From positions 1-64,000 of the forward strand of contig CAYFQG010000001.1 in the NCBI GenBank assembly GCA_964345295.1: DNA of 64,000 nucleotides. Reading direction: 5' to 3'. The number at the start of each line of letters is the position of its first letter. Positions within the stretch are counted from its first letter, which is position 1. Below the pieces are notes generated by a model, which was given only the letters and a program-made list of their open reading frames with translations, searched no databases and was not told where the DNA came from. Shown one piece after another: positions 18,641 through 27,951 of this stretch. Both the position numbers and the translations under genes were made by a program. This DNA is from JASBZA01 sp964345295 (GTDB lineage Bacteria > Bacillota > Clostridia > Saccharofermentanales > Fastidiosipilaceae).

Positions 18641-18670
18641 ATAATAGCACATAGCTAACTTAGTATACAA
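18641..18670 (-). promoter_or_regulatory. putative promoter of marR-htpG-perR
   Basis: TTGTAT (18665-18670), an 18-base spacer and TATTAT (18641-18646) lie on the minus strand just before the candidate operator. Confidence 0.5.
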
Positions 18671-18727
18671 GTAATGATATAACAATTAACCTTTCCTTCA
18701 TGGTTCGGACAAAGATGGTCTAACGCA

Positions 18728-19573
18728 TTAATTCTTACTTTCGGTATCGACCAATTTTGCATACACTAAAATACGTTGTTCCCATGTGGGCCTGGGATAG
18801 CACGAAACCAACATGATTTCGGAATCCACATCGGAATCCGTCAGATAGTAACCTAACTCATCTGCCGGAATATAATCGATTTTATAAATATCATAATGGA
18901 GCGTCCTATTATCTTGGACGATGCGGATTTTATCTCCTACTTCCAATTTAGGCAGGTTCGTAAAGAAGCGTCTGTTATAGGAGGATGCATGGCCCAGGAT
19001 AGTCGCTCTGCCCTTTTCTCCAATGGGACTGGACGCCTCGTACCAGCCCGCTCCGTATCTTAAAGGAACGACTTTGGCCCCCACCAATAAAGGAAGATCT
19101 AAGTCGATGGCATCAATCTGCAGTAAACCTAAAAGCTCCAGATAAACTTGATCCGGTAAATCATAAGAATTGGCATCCACGACACTTCTTTCATAGCCGT
19201 CGCCGTCTACGGTAAAACGTTCAATCTTCTCACCGGCAACCGCATTGGCTCTGGAATCAACCCAGATACCTGGTAAGGTCGATGATGTATCCTCTCCCTC
19301 TGTACTCTTTGGCTCATCGGTCCGAACCAGATTACGCAGATCTTCCATTTTCTGGTCTTGCTTATAGGCCACATAATAGGGCTTGCCCAAAAAATAAATC
19401 CCCAAGGCAAAGAGCACAACGATAGCAATATCTAAAACGATAATGAGGGGCTTCTGCTTCTTAGATTTTTTAGTTTTTGTAGTTTTTATAGAAACGTCAT
19501 CCGTCTTCGTCAAGTCTTTTTGCTCTGCGGAAGGTATGGAATGCTTGTCATTTATTTTATTATTTTTATTCAT
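18728..19573 (-). CDS. sortase family transpeptidase
   Basis: This 281-aa protein has a cytosolic, Lys-rich N-terminal region, one membrane helix (about 42-63) and an extracellular sortase domain. The catalytic triad is visible: H195 in ILGHAS, C258 in LVSCYP and R267 in QRILVY. It would join surface proteins to the cell wall or link pilin subunits. No protein with a C-terminal sorting signal is encoded in the window, so the substrate lies elsewhere. The class is not clear from the motif. GAGGTC lies before the ATG. The gene is divergent from the 5-formyl-THF ligase gene. Confidence 0.88.
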   Translation of the reverse strand: MNKNNKINDKHSIPSAEQKDLTKTDDVSIKTTKTKKSKKQKPLIIVLDIAIVVLFALGIYFLGKPYYVAYKQDQKMEDLRNLVRTDEPKSTEGEDTSSTLPGIWVDSRANAVAGEKIERFTVDGDGYERSVVDANSYDLPDQVYLELLGLLQIDAIDLDLPLLVGAKVVPLRYGAGWYEASSPIGEKGRATILGHASSYNRRFFTNLPKLEVGDKIRIVQDNRTLHYDIYKIDYIPADELGYYLTDSDVDSEIMLVSCYPRPTWEQRILVYAKLVDTESKN

Positions 19574-19636
19574 GATTAGACCTCATCTATCAAATGTACT
19601 CGTAAGTATACAATTTATATATATACTCCATATTAT

Positions 19637-20257
19637 ATGAAAGATACCAAAAAAATATTAAGAAACCGTCAAAATATTTTTCTTTCCGGCTTAAGTCCGG
19701 ATGAGCTGAATCGAGAGGTGGAAAGCATAAGCCGCCACCTACTTGATTTTGTCTCGGCCTATCCGGAACCTTTTTCGCTCTTCTGCTTCCTATCCACACC
19801 TCTGGAGTTTCCGACTTGGAGCCTTTTGGAAGACATTCATCGTATGAAAAAAGATCAAAAGATTTATGTGCCCAGGGTAATGCGTTCGGTCAAGCATGGG
19901 GCAAAAATGGACTTCTTCCCCCTGCATTTTAATGACGGTGTGATTGATAAAAACTACATGGACCAAAATAACTGGGGTATTTGGCAGCCTCTTCCGGATA
20001 AAGACGAAGCCAAAGTATTAGAAAAAGAAGAAACCGGGCTTATTATCTTACCCGGTCTCCTCTTTGACTTAAAAGGTACACGCTTGGGTTACGGAGGCGG
20101 CTATTACGACCGCTATTTGGAAAGGCTGGCCGGAAAGATCGTCCTCATCAGTCCGGTTCGTTCCATAAGCCTTAGCCCTGTCCCTTTGCCCCAAGAAGCA
20201 CATGATGTAAAACTCAACTACTTGGCCCTAAACGACGGTATTTATTCAATCGGTTGA
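19637..20257 (+). CDS. 5-formyltetrahydrofolate cyclo-ligase family protein
   Basis: This 206-aa protein belongs to the MTHFS family, which converts 5-formyl-THF to 5,10-methenyl-THF with ATP and so returns folate to use. The signature ILPGLLFDLKGTRLGYGGGYYDR (about 137-160) includes the glycine-rich nucleotide loop. The length is normal. No ribosome site precedes the ATG, and the upstream 63 bases are A+T-rich, so the message may be leaderless or the start weak. Its last 16 bases overlap the 3' end of glgP on the other strand. Confidence 0.88.
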   Translation: MKDTKKILRNRQNIFLSGLSPDELNREVESISRHLLDFVSAYPEPFSLFCFLSTPLEFPTWSLLEDIHRMKKDQKIYVPRVMRSVKHGAKMDFFPLHFNDGVIDKNYMDQNNWGIWQPLPDKDEAKVLEKEETGLIILPGLLFDLKGTRLGYGGGYYDRYLERLAGKIVLISPVRSISLSPVPLPQEAHDVKLNYLALNDGIYSIG

Positions 20258-22617
20258 GCTTTGACATGCCAAATCTCTTCGGCATAGTCATTGATGGTTC
20301 TGTCTGAACTAAAGAAACCGGAATTACAGATATTAAGCCAGCACTTCTTATTCCAGTTCAGCTTATCTTGATAGTCCTGGGCCACCTGGTCTTTTCTTTC
20401 TCTATAGGATGCAAAGTCACCTAATACATAGAAGACATCGGGTTTCTCCCAGCTGGATCCCTTCATCAATGAATTGTACAAGTCTTGAAAAATGCCGGTA
20501 TTATCGTCATTGAAGGTACCGTTTACCAAACTATCCACCACTCTCTGTAATCCGGGAACGCCGTAATAGGGCTCATAAGGATTATAAGAGGAGTAGGATT
20601 CTTGAATCTGGTCTACGGTAGCACCGAAGATATAAATGTTGTCCTCTCCTACTCGGTTGGCAATCTCGATATTGGCCCCATCCAATGTACCCAGGGTCAC
20701 GGCACCGTTCATCATGAACTTCATATTACCGGTTCCCGAAGCTTCTTTACCCGCGGTCGAAATCTGTAAGGATACATCTGCGGCAGGGAAAAGCATTTCC
20801 GCCTTAGAGACATTGTAGTTTTCAATAAAGACAACCTTGATAATGTCGTTCACTACAGGATCGTTGTTGACTAAGTTAGCAATCTCGTTAATAAACTTGA
20901 TGATAGTCTTGGCGCGCACATAGCCGGGTGCGGACTTAGCACCGAAAATAAAGACAGCCGGGTTCCAGTCTCCTTCGGGATTTTCTTTAATCCTATAATA
21001 AAGATCTAAGACATAGAAAGCGTCCAAGAGCTGACGCTTGTACTCATGCAGTCTTTTAATCATGACATAGAACTGGGCTTCGGGATTAATATCGATGCCC
21101 TGACTTTTATAGATAAAGTCGGCCAAAGCTTTCTTTCTGGCAAACTTCACTTCAGCAAAACGCTCCAGAACGTTCGTATCATCCTGATATTTTTCCAACT
21201 GCTTTAGTTGGTCCAAATCTTTGACCCAGGAATCATCACCCAGAAGTTCCGTAATAAGCTCGGACAGCTCGGGATTACAGTTTCTAAGCCAGCGTCTGGG
21301 TGTTACACCGTTGGTCTTGTTTGAAAACTTCTCAGGATAGAGATTGTACCAGTCATGCAAAGTGTCAGACATCAGGATGTCTGTATGGAGCTGGGCCACG
21401 CCGTTAATAGAATATGCGGCATAGCAGGCAATCCAAGCCATATGGACCTGACCGTCTCTGATAGGCGATAAATAATCAATCAAACCCTGGTCGGCATTTC
21501 TCTGACGCATCTCCGTAATAAAGCAATGGTTAATCTTCTCGATGATGCGCATAATGTCGGGAAAGAGATATTCGAAAATGGAGATATCCCATTTCTCTAA
21601 AGCCTCGGCCAAAATCGTATGGTTGGTATAGGCGAAGGTCTTCTGACAGATTTCCCATGACTTCTCAAACGTAAGGCCTTCTGCCTGTAAGAGTCGGACC
21701 AATTCTGGAACGGCCAAAACCGGATGCGTATCATTTAACTGAATCGAATTATATTCCGCAAAATTTAAAACATTACCGTCATGGGCTGCTTTATGGCGAC
21801 GCAAAAGATCTTGCAGCGATGCCGATACAAAGAAATATTGCTGACGGACTCTGAGCACCTTACCGTCATAAGTCGTATCGTTGGGATATAAGACACGCCA
21901 AATATCTTCAACACGGTTACGCTCTCTGACAGCATCATCAAAGCGCTGGCTGTTAAAGAGGTTATAGTCAAACTCTTCCAAGGGCTCCGCCTTCCACAGG
22001 CGCAGCGTGTTGATGTTGGACGTTTTGTAGCCCGTAATAGGCAAATCATGAGGAACGGCGTACACATCCATATCATCGAAGTGGACCTTCACCTTAAGGT
22101 CATCTCTTTCAATCATATTGAAATAGCCGTCTTCCATCCAGGAATCCGGATACTCAACTTGATAACCGTTTTCGATTTTTTGCCGGAAGAGGCCGTAGCG
22201 ATATAAGAGGCCATAACCGGTCACAGGTAAGTTTAAGGTCGCAGTAGAGTCCATGAAACAAGCTGCCAACCGGCCCAGACCGCCGTTACCTAAAGCGGCA
22301 TCGGTCTCTTCTTCTAAGATATCGTTAATATCAACCCCGATTTCATCCAGAGCTTCCTTCACGACATCATAAATATTTAAGTTAATAAGATTATTCAAGG
22401 TCGAACGCCCCACCAGGAACTCCGCACTGAAATAATGCTGCTGACGAGTCTGGTTATAGGTTTCTCTGGTTTTGGCCCAATCTTCGGCCACAAGTTCATG
22501 AATCGTTCTGTCTAAGGCGGTCCAAATATCCCAAGAAGTCGCTTCATCTAAGACTTTGCCTCCATTAGCTTTAACATGGGATAAAATCATGGACTGGATT
22601 TGCTCTTTAGTTACCAT
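20242..22617 (-). CDS. glgP: glycogen phosphorylase
   Basis: This 791-aa protein belongs to the PLP-dependent glycogen/maltodextrin phosphorylase family (GT35), releasing glucose-1-phosphate from alpha-1,4-glucan ends. The GNGGLGRLAACF region near residue 110 and the PLP-lysine motif EASGTGNMKF near residue 635 are intact. The length is close to other bacterial enzymes. AAGGAG precedes the ATG. It stands alone, about 28 kb from the glycogen-synthesis operon, behind the terminator of the S1 gene, and so has its own promoter. A TATAAT at 22660-22665 (minus) is a weak candidate without a good -35. Confidence 0.96.
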   Translation of the reverse strand: MVTKEQIQSMILSHVKANGGKVLDEATSWDIWTALDRTIHELVAEDWAKTRETYNQTRQQHYFSAEFLVGRSTLNNLINLNIYDVVKEALDEIGVDINDILEEETDAALGNGGLGRLAACFMDSTATLNLPVTGYGLLYRYGLFRQKIENGYQVEYPDSWMEDGYFNMIERDDLKVKVHFDDMDVYAVPHDLPITGYKTSNINTLRLWKAEPLEEFDYNLFNSQRFDDAVRERNRVEDIWRVLYPNDTTYDGKVLRVRQQYFFVSASLQDLLRRHKAAHDGNVLNFAEYNSIQLNDTHPVLAVPELVRLLQAEGLTFEKSWEICQKTFAYTNHTILAEALEKWDISIFEYLFPDIMRIIEKINHCFITEMRQRNADQGLIDYLSPIRDGQVHMAWIACYAAYSINGVAQLHTDILMSDTLHDWYNLYPEKFSNKTNGVTPRRWLRNCNPELSELITELLGDDSWVKDLDQLKQLEKYQDDTNVLERFAEVKFARKKALADFIYKSQGIDINPEAQFYVMIKRLHEYKRQLLDAFYVLDLYYRIKENPEGDWNPAVFIFGAKSAPGYVRAKTIIKFINEIANLVNNDPVVNDIIKVVFIENYNVSKAEMLFPAADVSLQISTAGKEASGTGNMKFMMNGAVTLGTLDGANIEIANRVGEDNIYIFGATVDQIQESYSSYNPYEPYYGVPGLQRVVDSLVNGTFNDDNTGIFQDLYNSLMKGSSWEKPDVFYVLGDFASYRERKDQVAQDYQDKLNWNKKCWLNICNSGFFSSDRTINDYAEEIWHVKAQPIE

Positions 22618-22672
22618 AATACAATCTCCTTATACATTCTTACATAGGTATCATACGAAATTATATTTATTC

Positions 22673-22711
22673 AAAAAAAAGGGAAACCACACATAGATGT
22701 GATAGTTCCCC
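22673..22711 (-). terminator. rho-independent terminator after the S1 gene
   Basis: The minus strand has GGGGAAC paired with GTTTCCC, an inner CACA/TGTG stem with loop TCTA, then eight T. It separates the S1-domain gene from glgP. Confidence 0.85.
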
Positions 22712-22750
22712 CTTCTATCAAGTATACATACTAAGACTTGTGCCTATAAA

Positions 22751-24361
22751 TTAGGCCTCGGTCTCTTCTTCACTTGTATTGGCCTGACCGGCATCTGCTT
22801 CTTCTACGCCTACACCGGATTCTTCGGCCTGTTGAGCCTTAGCAGCGGCAAAGGCCAACTCCATGTCCGAAGGCTCATGCTTGCCGGAAGATGAATCAAG
22901 ATAAGAGCTGGGTGCTCTACCTGCATTCTTCTTGCCGATTTTCTCTAAACGTGCCTTCTCTTTCTCGGCAGCTTCACCGATCAGCTCGTCATATGGCTGG
23001 ACGTCACGGATGCTGACGGAAATCTTACGCTCTTCGTTCGATACATCCAAGACTCTGGCATCGACTTCCTGACCTAAAGTCAAGACATCACCGGGCTTCT
23101 CCAGATGACGGTTGGAAATCTGAGAGATATGGCAGAGTGCATCTACACCCTCATCAATCTCAATAAAGGTACCGAAGTTGAACATACGAACCACTTTACC
23201 GTGAACCAAAGAGCCCACAGGGAAGCGTTCTTCAATATTGTTATACGGATCATCCTCAATACGCTTATAGCCCAGAGAAATACGTTTCTTCTCTTTATCG
23301 AAGTCCTTTACGTAAACCTGGATGACATCGCCGATCTTAATAACTTCGGAAGGATGCTTGATACGATCCCAAGACAATTCGCTGATGTGGACTAAGCCGT
23401 CTACACCGCCGATGTCAACAAAGGCACCGAAGTTCGTAAGGTTACGTACTACACCTTCATAGATGTCACCGACTGCAATGTTATCCCACAGAACCTTGGA
23501 CTTCTGACGACGATCTCTATTAAGCAGAGATCTTCTAGAACCGGAAACTCTGAGTCTTCTGCGGCTGGTGTCAAACTGGGTAACCAGAATGGTAATGGTC
23601 TGACCCAGATAAGCATCAAGGTCTTCCACGGTTTGGAAATCCAACTGTGTACGGTGGATATAAATCTCAACACCGCCGTAAGAACCGATGATACCATCCT
23701 TAACCACACGGATGACCTTAACTTCGATAGGCTCTTTATTGTTGAGAGCCTCTTCGACCTTGTCTCTATGCTTGATGAAGTCTACTCTGGCCTTGCTCAG
23801 AAGAATTTCCTTACCGGTATCGGTATTACGGATATTCTTTACGTAAACTTCGATAGGTTCCTTAGTCTCAATGGCCTTGTCTAAATCGAAATCCTCATCT
23901 TGTTCAAACTCACGACGCAGAATCTTACCTTCAGACTTATCACGAACGTCCACATAAACGTTCTCGTCGTCGTAGCGAACAATTACACCCTTAACAGTTG
24001 CTCCACGTCTCAGTTGAGGAATATTATCAATATAATCCTCAAAGTTAATATCACCCATGCTCATCGGATGATCATCCGAATCCTCTTCGTCGTCTTGAAC
24101 CATGAGGTCCTCATCGTCTTCAGACGCATCTTGCTCGGTTGAGTCTTGGGTTTCTACTTCTTCGCTTGGAGTATCCTCTTCAACTGCTACCTCTACTGTT
24201 GGATCGGATGTGACTTCTTCATGCTCGGTTTCTTGAGCTTCTTGTACTTCCTTGTCTGCAACATCTTGGGTGGGATCAGCTGAGGTTACTCCTGCAACAG
24301 CCTCCTCTTGCGATTCCTCTGTTACCTGCTCCTGCTTAATAGCAAAATCTTCTTCCATCAT
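22751..24361 (-). CDS. S1 RNA-binding domain protein (ribosomal protein S1-like)
   Basis: This 536-aa protein starts with an acidic, low-complexity stretch (about 1-105, rich in Glu, Asp and Thr). Four S1 domains follow at about 115-190, 200-275, 290-360 and 375-450. Domains 3 and 4 are the most typical (GAFVDIGGVDGLVHIS and GTFIEIDEGVDALCHIS). A charged tail ends the protein. Four-domain S1 proteins in Bacillota bind mRNA on the ribosome or act in RNA turnover, and they often lack the full role of E. coli S1. GGAGG lies about 12 bases before the ATG. It is monocistronic, with its own promoter and terminator. Confidence 0.88.
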   Translation of the reverse strand: MMEEDFAIKQEQVTEESQEEAVAGVTSADPTQDVADKEVQEAQETEHEEVTSDPTVEVAVEEDTPSEEVETQDSTEQDASEDDEDLMVQDDEEDSDDHPMSMGDINFEDYIDNIPQLRRGATVKGVIVRYDDENVYVDVRDKSEGKILRREFEQDEDFDLDKAIETKEPIEVYVKNIRNTDTGKEILLSKARVDFIKHRDKVEEALNNKEPIEVKVIRVVKDGIIGSYGGVEIYIHRTQLDFQTVEDLDAYLGQTITILVTQFDTSRRRLRVSGSRRSLLNRDRRQKSKVLWDNIAVGDIYEGVVRNLTNFGAFVDIGGVDGLVHISELSWDRIKHPSEVIKIGDVIQVYVKDFDKEKKRISLGYKRIEDDPYNNIEERFPVGSLVHGKVVRMFNFGTFIEIDEGVDALCHISQISNRHLEKPGDVLTLGQEVDARVLDVSNEERKISVSIRDVQPYDELIGEAAEKEKARLEKIGKKNAGRAPSSYLDSSSGKHEPSDMELAFAAAKAQQAEESGVGVEEADAGQANTSEEETEA

Positions 24362-24398
24362 GTAAGTGAATAACCTCCAAAAAATAAGCTTCTAGGGT

Positions 24399-24426
24399 AT
24401 TTTATCATTCTTTATGTACTTTGCAA
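24399..24426 (-). promoter_or_regulatory. putative promoter of the S1 gene
   Basis: TTGCAA (24421-24426), a 16-base spacer and TAAAAT (24399-24404) lie on the minus strand, about 38 bases before the start codon. Confidence 0.6.
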
Positions 24427-24455
24427 TGAAATCGGGCGATTTAAGGCGTTTTTAA

Positions 24456-25178
24456 CTAAATCTCTCCGGTTTCGATGTAGGACTCACGATTTTCCAAAGG
24501 ATACTCCTTATCCATCAGGGCAAATATGCGGTCCATCAAGTCTAAAGCATGGATTCGCAGCTCTCTGTCCGACAAACGTTTTTTTCCCTTTGTATCAATT
24601 TTATAGGGCTCTCCGATAATTAAACGTGTTTTTCTGAACAGCTTAAATTCGCCGTCGACGGCAGCCGGAATAATATAAGCGTCGTTTCGAATCGCAAAAG
24701 AAATAGCACCGGACTTTGGGGGAGTCTTTTTTGACTTTTCTATATTGCCACAACGGGTCCCCTGAGGGAAAATCCCCAGCATTTTCCCGTCTCTAAGATG
24801 TTGCATAATCAGTTTAACCGAACTGGGACTGGGATTTTTGACATCTAAAGGCACGCCGCCCCACCAGGGAATAAAATGCGACGTGAAACGGAATCGAAAC
24901 AGCGACTCTCTGGCTACCCACCAGGTCCAACGATTAATCGTAAGATGAATCAGGGGAATATCTAAGAAGCTCCTATGGTTGGCGCATAAAAGAGCCGGCC
25001 CCTCTGCGGGAATATGTTCGGCTCCGATGGTTTCAACACGAAAAAGTCGCATCAAAAAGCGTACCACCACCCAGACGACTTTTCTCATGCCGCGCTTCAT
25101 TTCGTATTCCGGCGGATAGGTTCTGCCCTCGTAAGATTTCTTAACCCTGGCATCCTGCTCCGGTGTCAGCATGCTCAT
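24456..25178 (-). CDS. plsC: 1-acyl-sn-glycerol-3-phosphate acyltransferase (PlsC family)
   Basis: This 240-aa protein has the acyltransferase motifs NHRSFLD (H68, D73), the catalytic HX4D pair, and FPQGTR near residue 137, which binds the glycerol-3-phosphate part. A hydrophobic N-terminal segment (about 32-48) fits peripheral membrane binding. It acylates lysophosphatidic acid to phosphatidic acid in phospholipid synthesis. It starts two bases after the cmk stop and ends the ileS-scpAB-cmk-plsC run. Pairing of cmk and plsC is common in Clostridia. Confidence 0.92.
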   Translation of the reverse strand: MSMLTPEQDARVKKSYEGRTYPPEYEMKRGMRKVVWVVVRFLMRLFRVETIGAEHIPAEGPALLCANHRSFLDIPLIHLTINRWTWWVARESLFRFRFTSHFIPWWGGVPLDVKNPSPSSVKLIMQHLRDGKMLGIFPQGTRCGNIEKSKKTPPKSGAISFAIRNDAYIIPAAVDGEFKLFRKTRLIIGEPYKIDTKGKKRLSDRELRIHALDLMDRIFALMDKEYPLENRESYIETGEI

Positions 25179-25180
25179 GC

Positions 25181-26488
25181 CTAGTCTCCTCTCACATAGT
25201 CCAGAACGGCCTGAACCACTTCATCGATAGTAAGGCCGGTTGTGTCCAGCTCGTAGGCATCATCGGCCTTCTTCAAAGGAGCAAAATCTCTCTCGGCATC
25301 CTGCTTATCTCTGAATTTCATATCAGCCATCACTTGGTTAAAGCTTAAAGAATCGGCCTGAGACGGATCTCTTTCGAGAAGCTCTTCATAACGTCTTCTG
25401 GCTCTCTCCTCCACATCGGCCGTAAGGAAAATCTTATATTCAGCGTCCGGGAGCACATAGGTTCCGATGTCACGCCCGTCCATGATGATTGACTGATTTT
25501 CAGCCATCTGACGTTGCAAGTCTACCATGCGAAGTCTGACTTGCTTCAGCTTGCTGACATTAGAGGCCCAAACGCCCATGTCGCCTTCACGAATCGCACG
25601 ACTGACATCCTCGCCGTTTAGATAAACATGCTGATTACCGTCTTCATAGCGAATATCAATATTGAGTTCTTGGACCAAGTCCTCAATGGCAGCCTTGTCT
25701 TCCATGGTCAAATCCTGTCTCTTACAGGCCAAACCACATGCTCTATACATGGCACCCGTATCCAGATAGGTAATATCCAAAATTTCGGCCACTTTTTTTG
25801 CTATCGTGCTTTTACCGGCACCCGAAGGACCGTCAATGGCAATTGTCCACTTATTCAAAACTCTACCCTCCTTGAAGGCTTGGTCTTCGGCCTCTTCTTC
25901 TTTGGCCAAAGCCTCCGTCTGTTTATACGACTTTTCAAAATCCTGCACCGTATCATACATAAGCATGTCCATGGGCTTTAACTCGTCCAAAGACCTGATC
26001 CCGTACAAGCGCAAAAACAAAGGTGTTGTCGCAAAAATGGAAGGTCTTCCGGGAAGCTCCAGATTACCGACCATTTCCACCAGACCCTTTTCAATAAGTC
26101 GATTTAAGGCACCGTCGGAATTGACGCCTCGTACACTTTCAATCTGTGCTCGGGTTACAGGTTCGTTATAGGCTACTACGGCCAAAGTCTCATAAGCCGC
26201 TTGACTCAAGTTAAGCTGTCTGGGTTTTTCTTGGAAGAAACTTTCTAAATAGTCACGCATGGAAGGCTTAGTCGCCAGACTTAAGGCATCGCCCATGACC
26301 CGAAGTTCAATACCGCTGGCACGGTTTTCTAAATTACGCTCCAAAACTTCGGCCAGTTTTTTAACTTCAGCTATTTCCATGCTCAAAACCCGACTCAAAC
26401 GATCCAGGCTAACCGGGTCGCCCGAAGCGAAAAGCACCGCCTCTAAAACAGCTACCTGATCCATTTTATTCTCTATTCGTTCATTCAC
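25181..26488 (-). CDS. scpB-cmk: ScpB-cytidylate kinase fused reading frame
   Basis: One uninterrupted frame of 435 codons encodes ScpB (about 1-200), which joins ScpA and SMC in the condensin complex, and then cytidylate kinase (about 213-435; P-loop GPSGAGKS, LDTGAMYRA, DGRDIGTYV). Normally these are separate proteins of about 190-200 and 220-230 aa. At codon 211 an in-frame TTG (25858-25856) has AAGGAGGG seven bases upstream, so a 225-aa Cmk of standard length could also be made alone. The first start is GTG 26488, with GGAGG nine bases upstream, overlapping scpA by eight bases. Whether the cell makes a fusion, both proteins separately, or both forms cannot be told from sequence. Confidence 0.9.
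   Translation of the reverse strand: MNERIENKMDQVAVLEAVLFASGDPVSLDRLSRVLSMEIAEVKKLAEVLERNLENRASGIELRVMGDALSLATKPSMRDYLESFFQEKPRQLNLSQAAYETLAVVAYNEPVTRAQIESVRGVNSDGALNRLIEKGLVEMVGNLELPGRPSIFATTPLFLRLYGIRSLDELKPMDMLMYDTVQDFEKSYKQTEALAKEEEAEDQAFKEGRVLNKWTIAIDGPSGAGKSTIAKKVAEILDITYLDTGAMYRACGLACKRQDLTMEDKAAIEDLVQELNIDIRYEDGNQHVYLNGEDVSRAIREGDMGVWASNVSKLKQVRLRMVDLQRQMAENQSIIMDGRDIGTYVLPDAEYKIFLTADVEERARRRYEELLERDPSQADSLSFNQVMADMKFRDKQDAERDFAPLKKADDAYELDTTGLTIDEVVQAVLDYVRGD
25856..25873 (-). promoter_or_regulatory. internal ribosome-binding site and TTG start for cmk
   Basis: AAGGAGGG (25866-25873) is followed after seven bases by TTG (25856-25858), in frame with the kinase and just before NKWTIAIDG. 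It is stronger than many other ribosome sites in the window and is consistent with a separate cmk start. Confidence 0.75.
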
Positions 26489-27242
26489 CGGGCTTAACCT
26501 CCAGTGGTTTAATTTCTATGTCTTGGAAAGGACCGTCCTGCTTGGCCGTTACTTGGTTCTGTTTAACCAGCTCCAACAGAGCCAAAAAGCCCGTTAGGCG
26601 TTTCTTAGGACCTAAATCGAAGGGAAAGACCTCATTAAATTTCAGTTTTGTTTTACGCTTCAAAAGTCTCCACAAATCTTGAATCCATTTTTTTAGATTC
26701 CATTGGTCTCTACTGACTATATAATTCATCTTCTCCGTTATATCCTGGAAACGAGCCCCGTTACGCGTAGACAAGGATTCAACTGCCCGATTAAATCTTT
26801 CCAAAGAAAATTCACTCTCGTCGGCATAGTAATAATCGGCCGGCAAGGGATTTAGGCCCAGTTCTTGCGGCCTGGCGGGTAAACGAAAGGCTACACCCTG
26901 ATAGGTCTTTTCTCTTAACTCTAAATCTTTGGCAATATATTTACATCGCCTATAGGCCAAAAGTCTTAACACCAATTCATCTCTGGGGTCCACGCTGTCC
27001 TCGACTTCTTCACGAGGTAACATCATACGGGATTTAAGTTCCATGAGGCTGGCCCCCATGACCAGAAAGTCTGAGGCTACATCTATGTCCAGGTCTTCCA
27101 GCCCGGTTAAATGCTCCATATACTGGTCGGTCAGAGATGCAATAGGAATATCAAATAAATCAATTTCGTTTTTTTCTATAAGATATATTAATAGATCTAA
27201 AGGACCTTCAAAATCACCGATTTTAAATTGCATGGCATTCAA
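26481..27242 (-). CDS. scpA: segregation and condensation protein ScpA
   Basis: This 253-aa kleisin links the SMC heads and binds ScpB. The N-terminal motif FEGPLDLLIYLIEKN and the C-terminal winged-helix region around VFPFDLGPKKR are typical of the family, and the middle is charged. The start is ambiguous: TTG 27242 or ATG 27233, and neither has a strong ribosome site. It follows the M50 peptidase gene by only three bases, suggesting coupling. Its stop lies inside the scpB start region. Confidence 0.95.
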   Translation of the reverse strand: MNAMQFKIGDFEGPLDLLIYLIEKNEIDLFDIPIASLTDQYMEHLTGLEDLDIDVASDFLVMGASLMELKSRMMLPREEVEDSVDPRDELVLRLLAYRRCKYIAKDLELREKTYQGVAFRLPARPQELGLNPLPADYYYADESEFSLERFNRAVESLSTRNGARFQDITEKMNYIVSRDQWNLKKWIQDLWRLLKRKTKLKFNEVFPFDLGPKKRLTGFLALLELVKQNQVTAKQDGPFQDIEIKPLEVKPGE

Positions 27243-27245
27243 GTT

Positions 27246-27950
27246 CTAGATGAAAATTCTCAAGAGCAAGTTAAATAACGTCTTCCAGGGCCATTGTAAG
27301 CTAAATAAGAAAGGCTTGGCCAAAACGTTCAAAACGATGCCGAAACCGCGGTTAAAGAATAGAATGATGATTAAAATAGCGATATTGATGTAATGGGCAT
27401 GGTTCCAAATCCAGGATACCCATTTAGCTGGCATAAAGCGGCTCCATAGTTCGAAACCGTCCAATTGCGGAATGGGTAATAGATTAAAGATAGCCAGGAA
27501 TACATTGGTCAAGAGCATCATTAAACCGAATGTCTTAATCACATTAAGTCCGGCCCAAAGTACGGCACCGGGGCCGACCATGACCATAATAAAGCTAACA
27601 AAGTAATAGAGAAAAGATCCTATAAAAGCCAAGATAAAATTACATGCTATACCGGAAAGGGCTACTACTAAAGTGGCCTTGGCATAATTCACATGAGGGT
27701 GGAATTTTCTGGTATTAACCGGGACCGGTTTAGCCCAGGCGATGGGCGCACCGAATAAAATTAACATCAAACCGATGGGCTCAAAATGCGCGAGAGGATT
27801 AAGGGTCATCCTCCCCTGTCTGGCCGCTGTGTCGTCACCGTAGCGGAAGGCCGAATAAGCATGTGCCCACTCATGGACACTAATGCTCAGGAAAAGCACC
27901 AGTATCCGAATGAGATAGGAATGCATGTCAAAATTTCTGAAAAAAGGCAT
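27246..27950 (-). CDS. site-2 protease family membrane metallopeptidase (M50)
   Basis: This 234-aa integral membrane protein has the zinc motif HEWAH (residues 26-30) in the first membrane helix and the third-ligand motif NLLPIPQLDG near residue 165, so it should be catalytic. It has about five hydrophobic segments and no PDZ or CBS domain, like the short S2P subfamily next to scpA in many Bacillota. It cleaves within membranes; its substrate is unknown. It begins one base after the ileS stop codon. Confidence 0.9.
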   Translation of the reverse strand: MPFFRNFDMHSYLIRILVLFLSISVHEWAHAYSAFRYGDDTAARQGRMTLNPLAHFEPIGLMLILFGAPIAWAKPVPVNTRKFHPHVNYAKATLVVALSGIACNFILAFIGSFLYYFVSFIMVMVGPGAVLWAGLNVIKTFGLMMLLTNVFLAIFNLLPIPQLDGFELWSRFMPAKWVSWIWNHAHYINIAILIIILFFNRGFGIVLNVLAKPFLFSLQWPWKTLFNLLLRIFI

Positions 27951-27951
27951 C

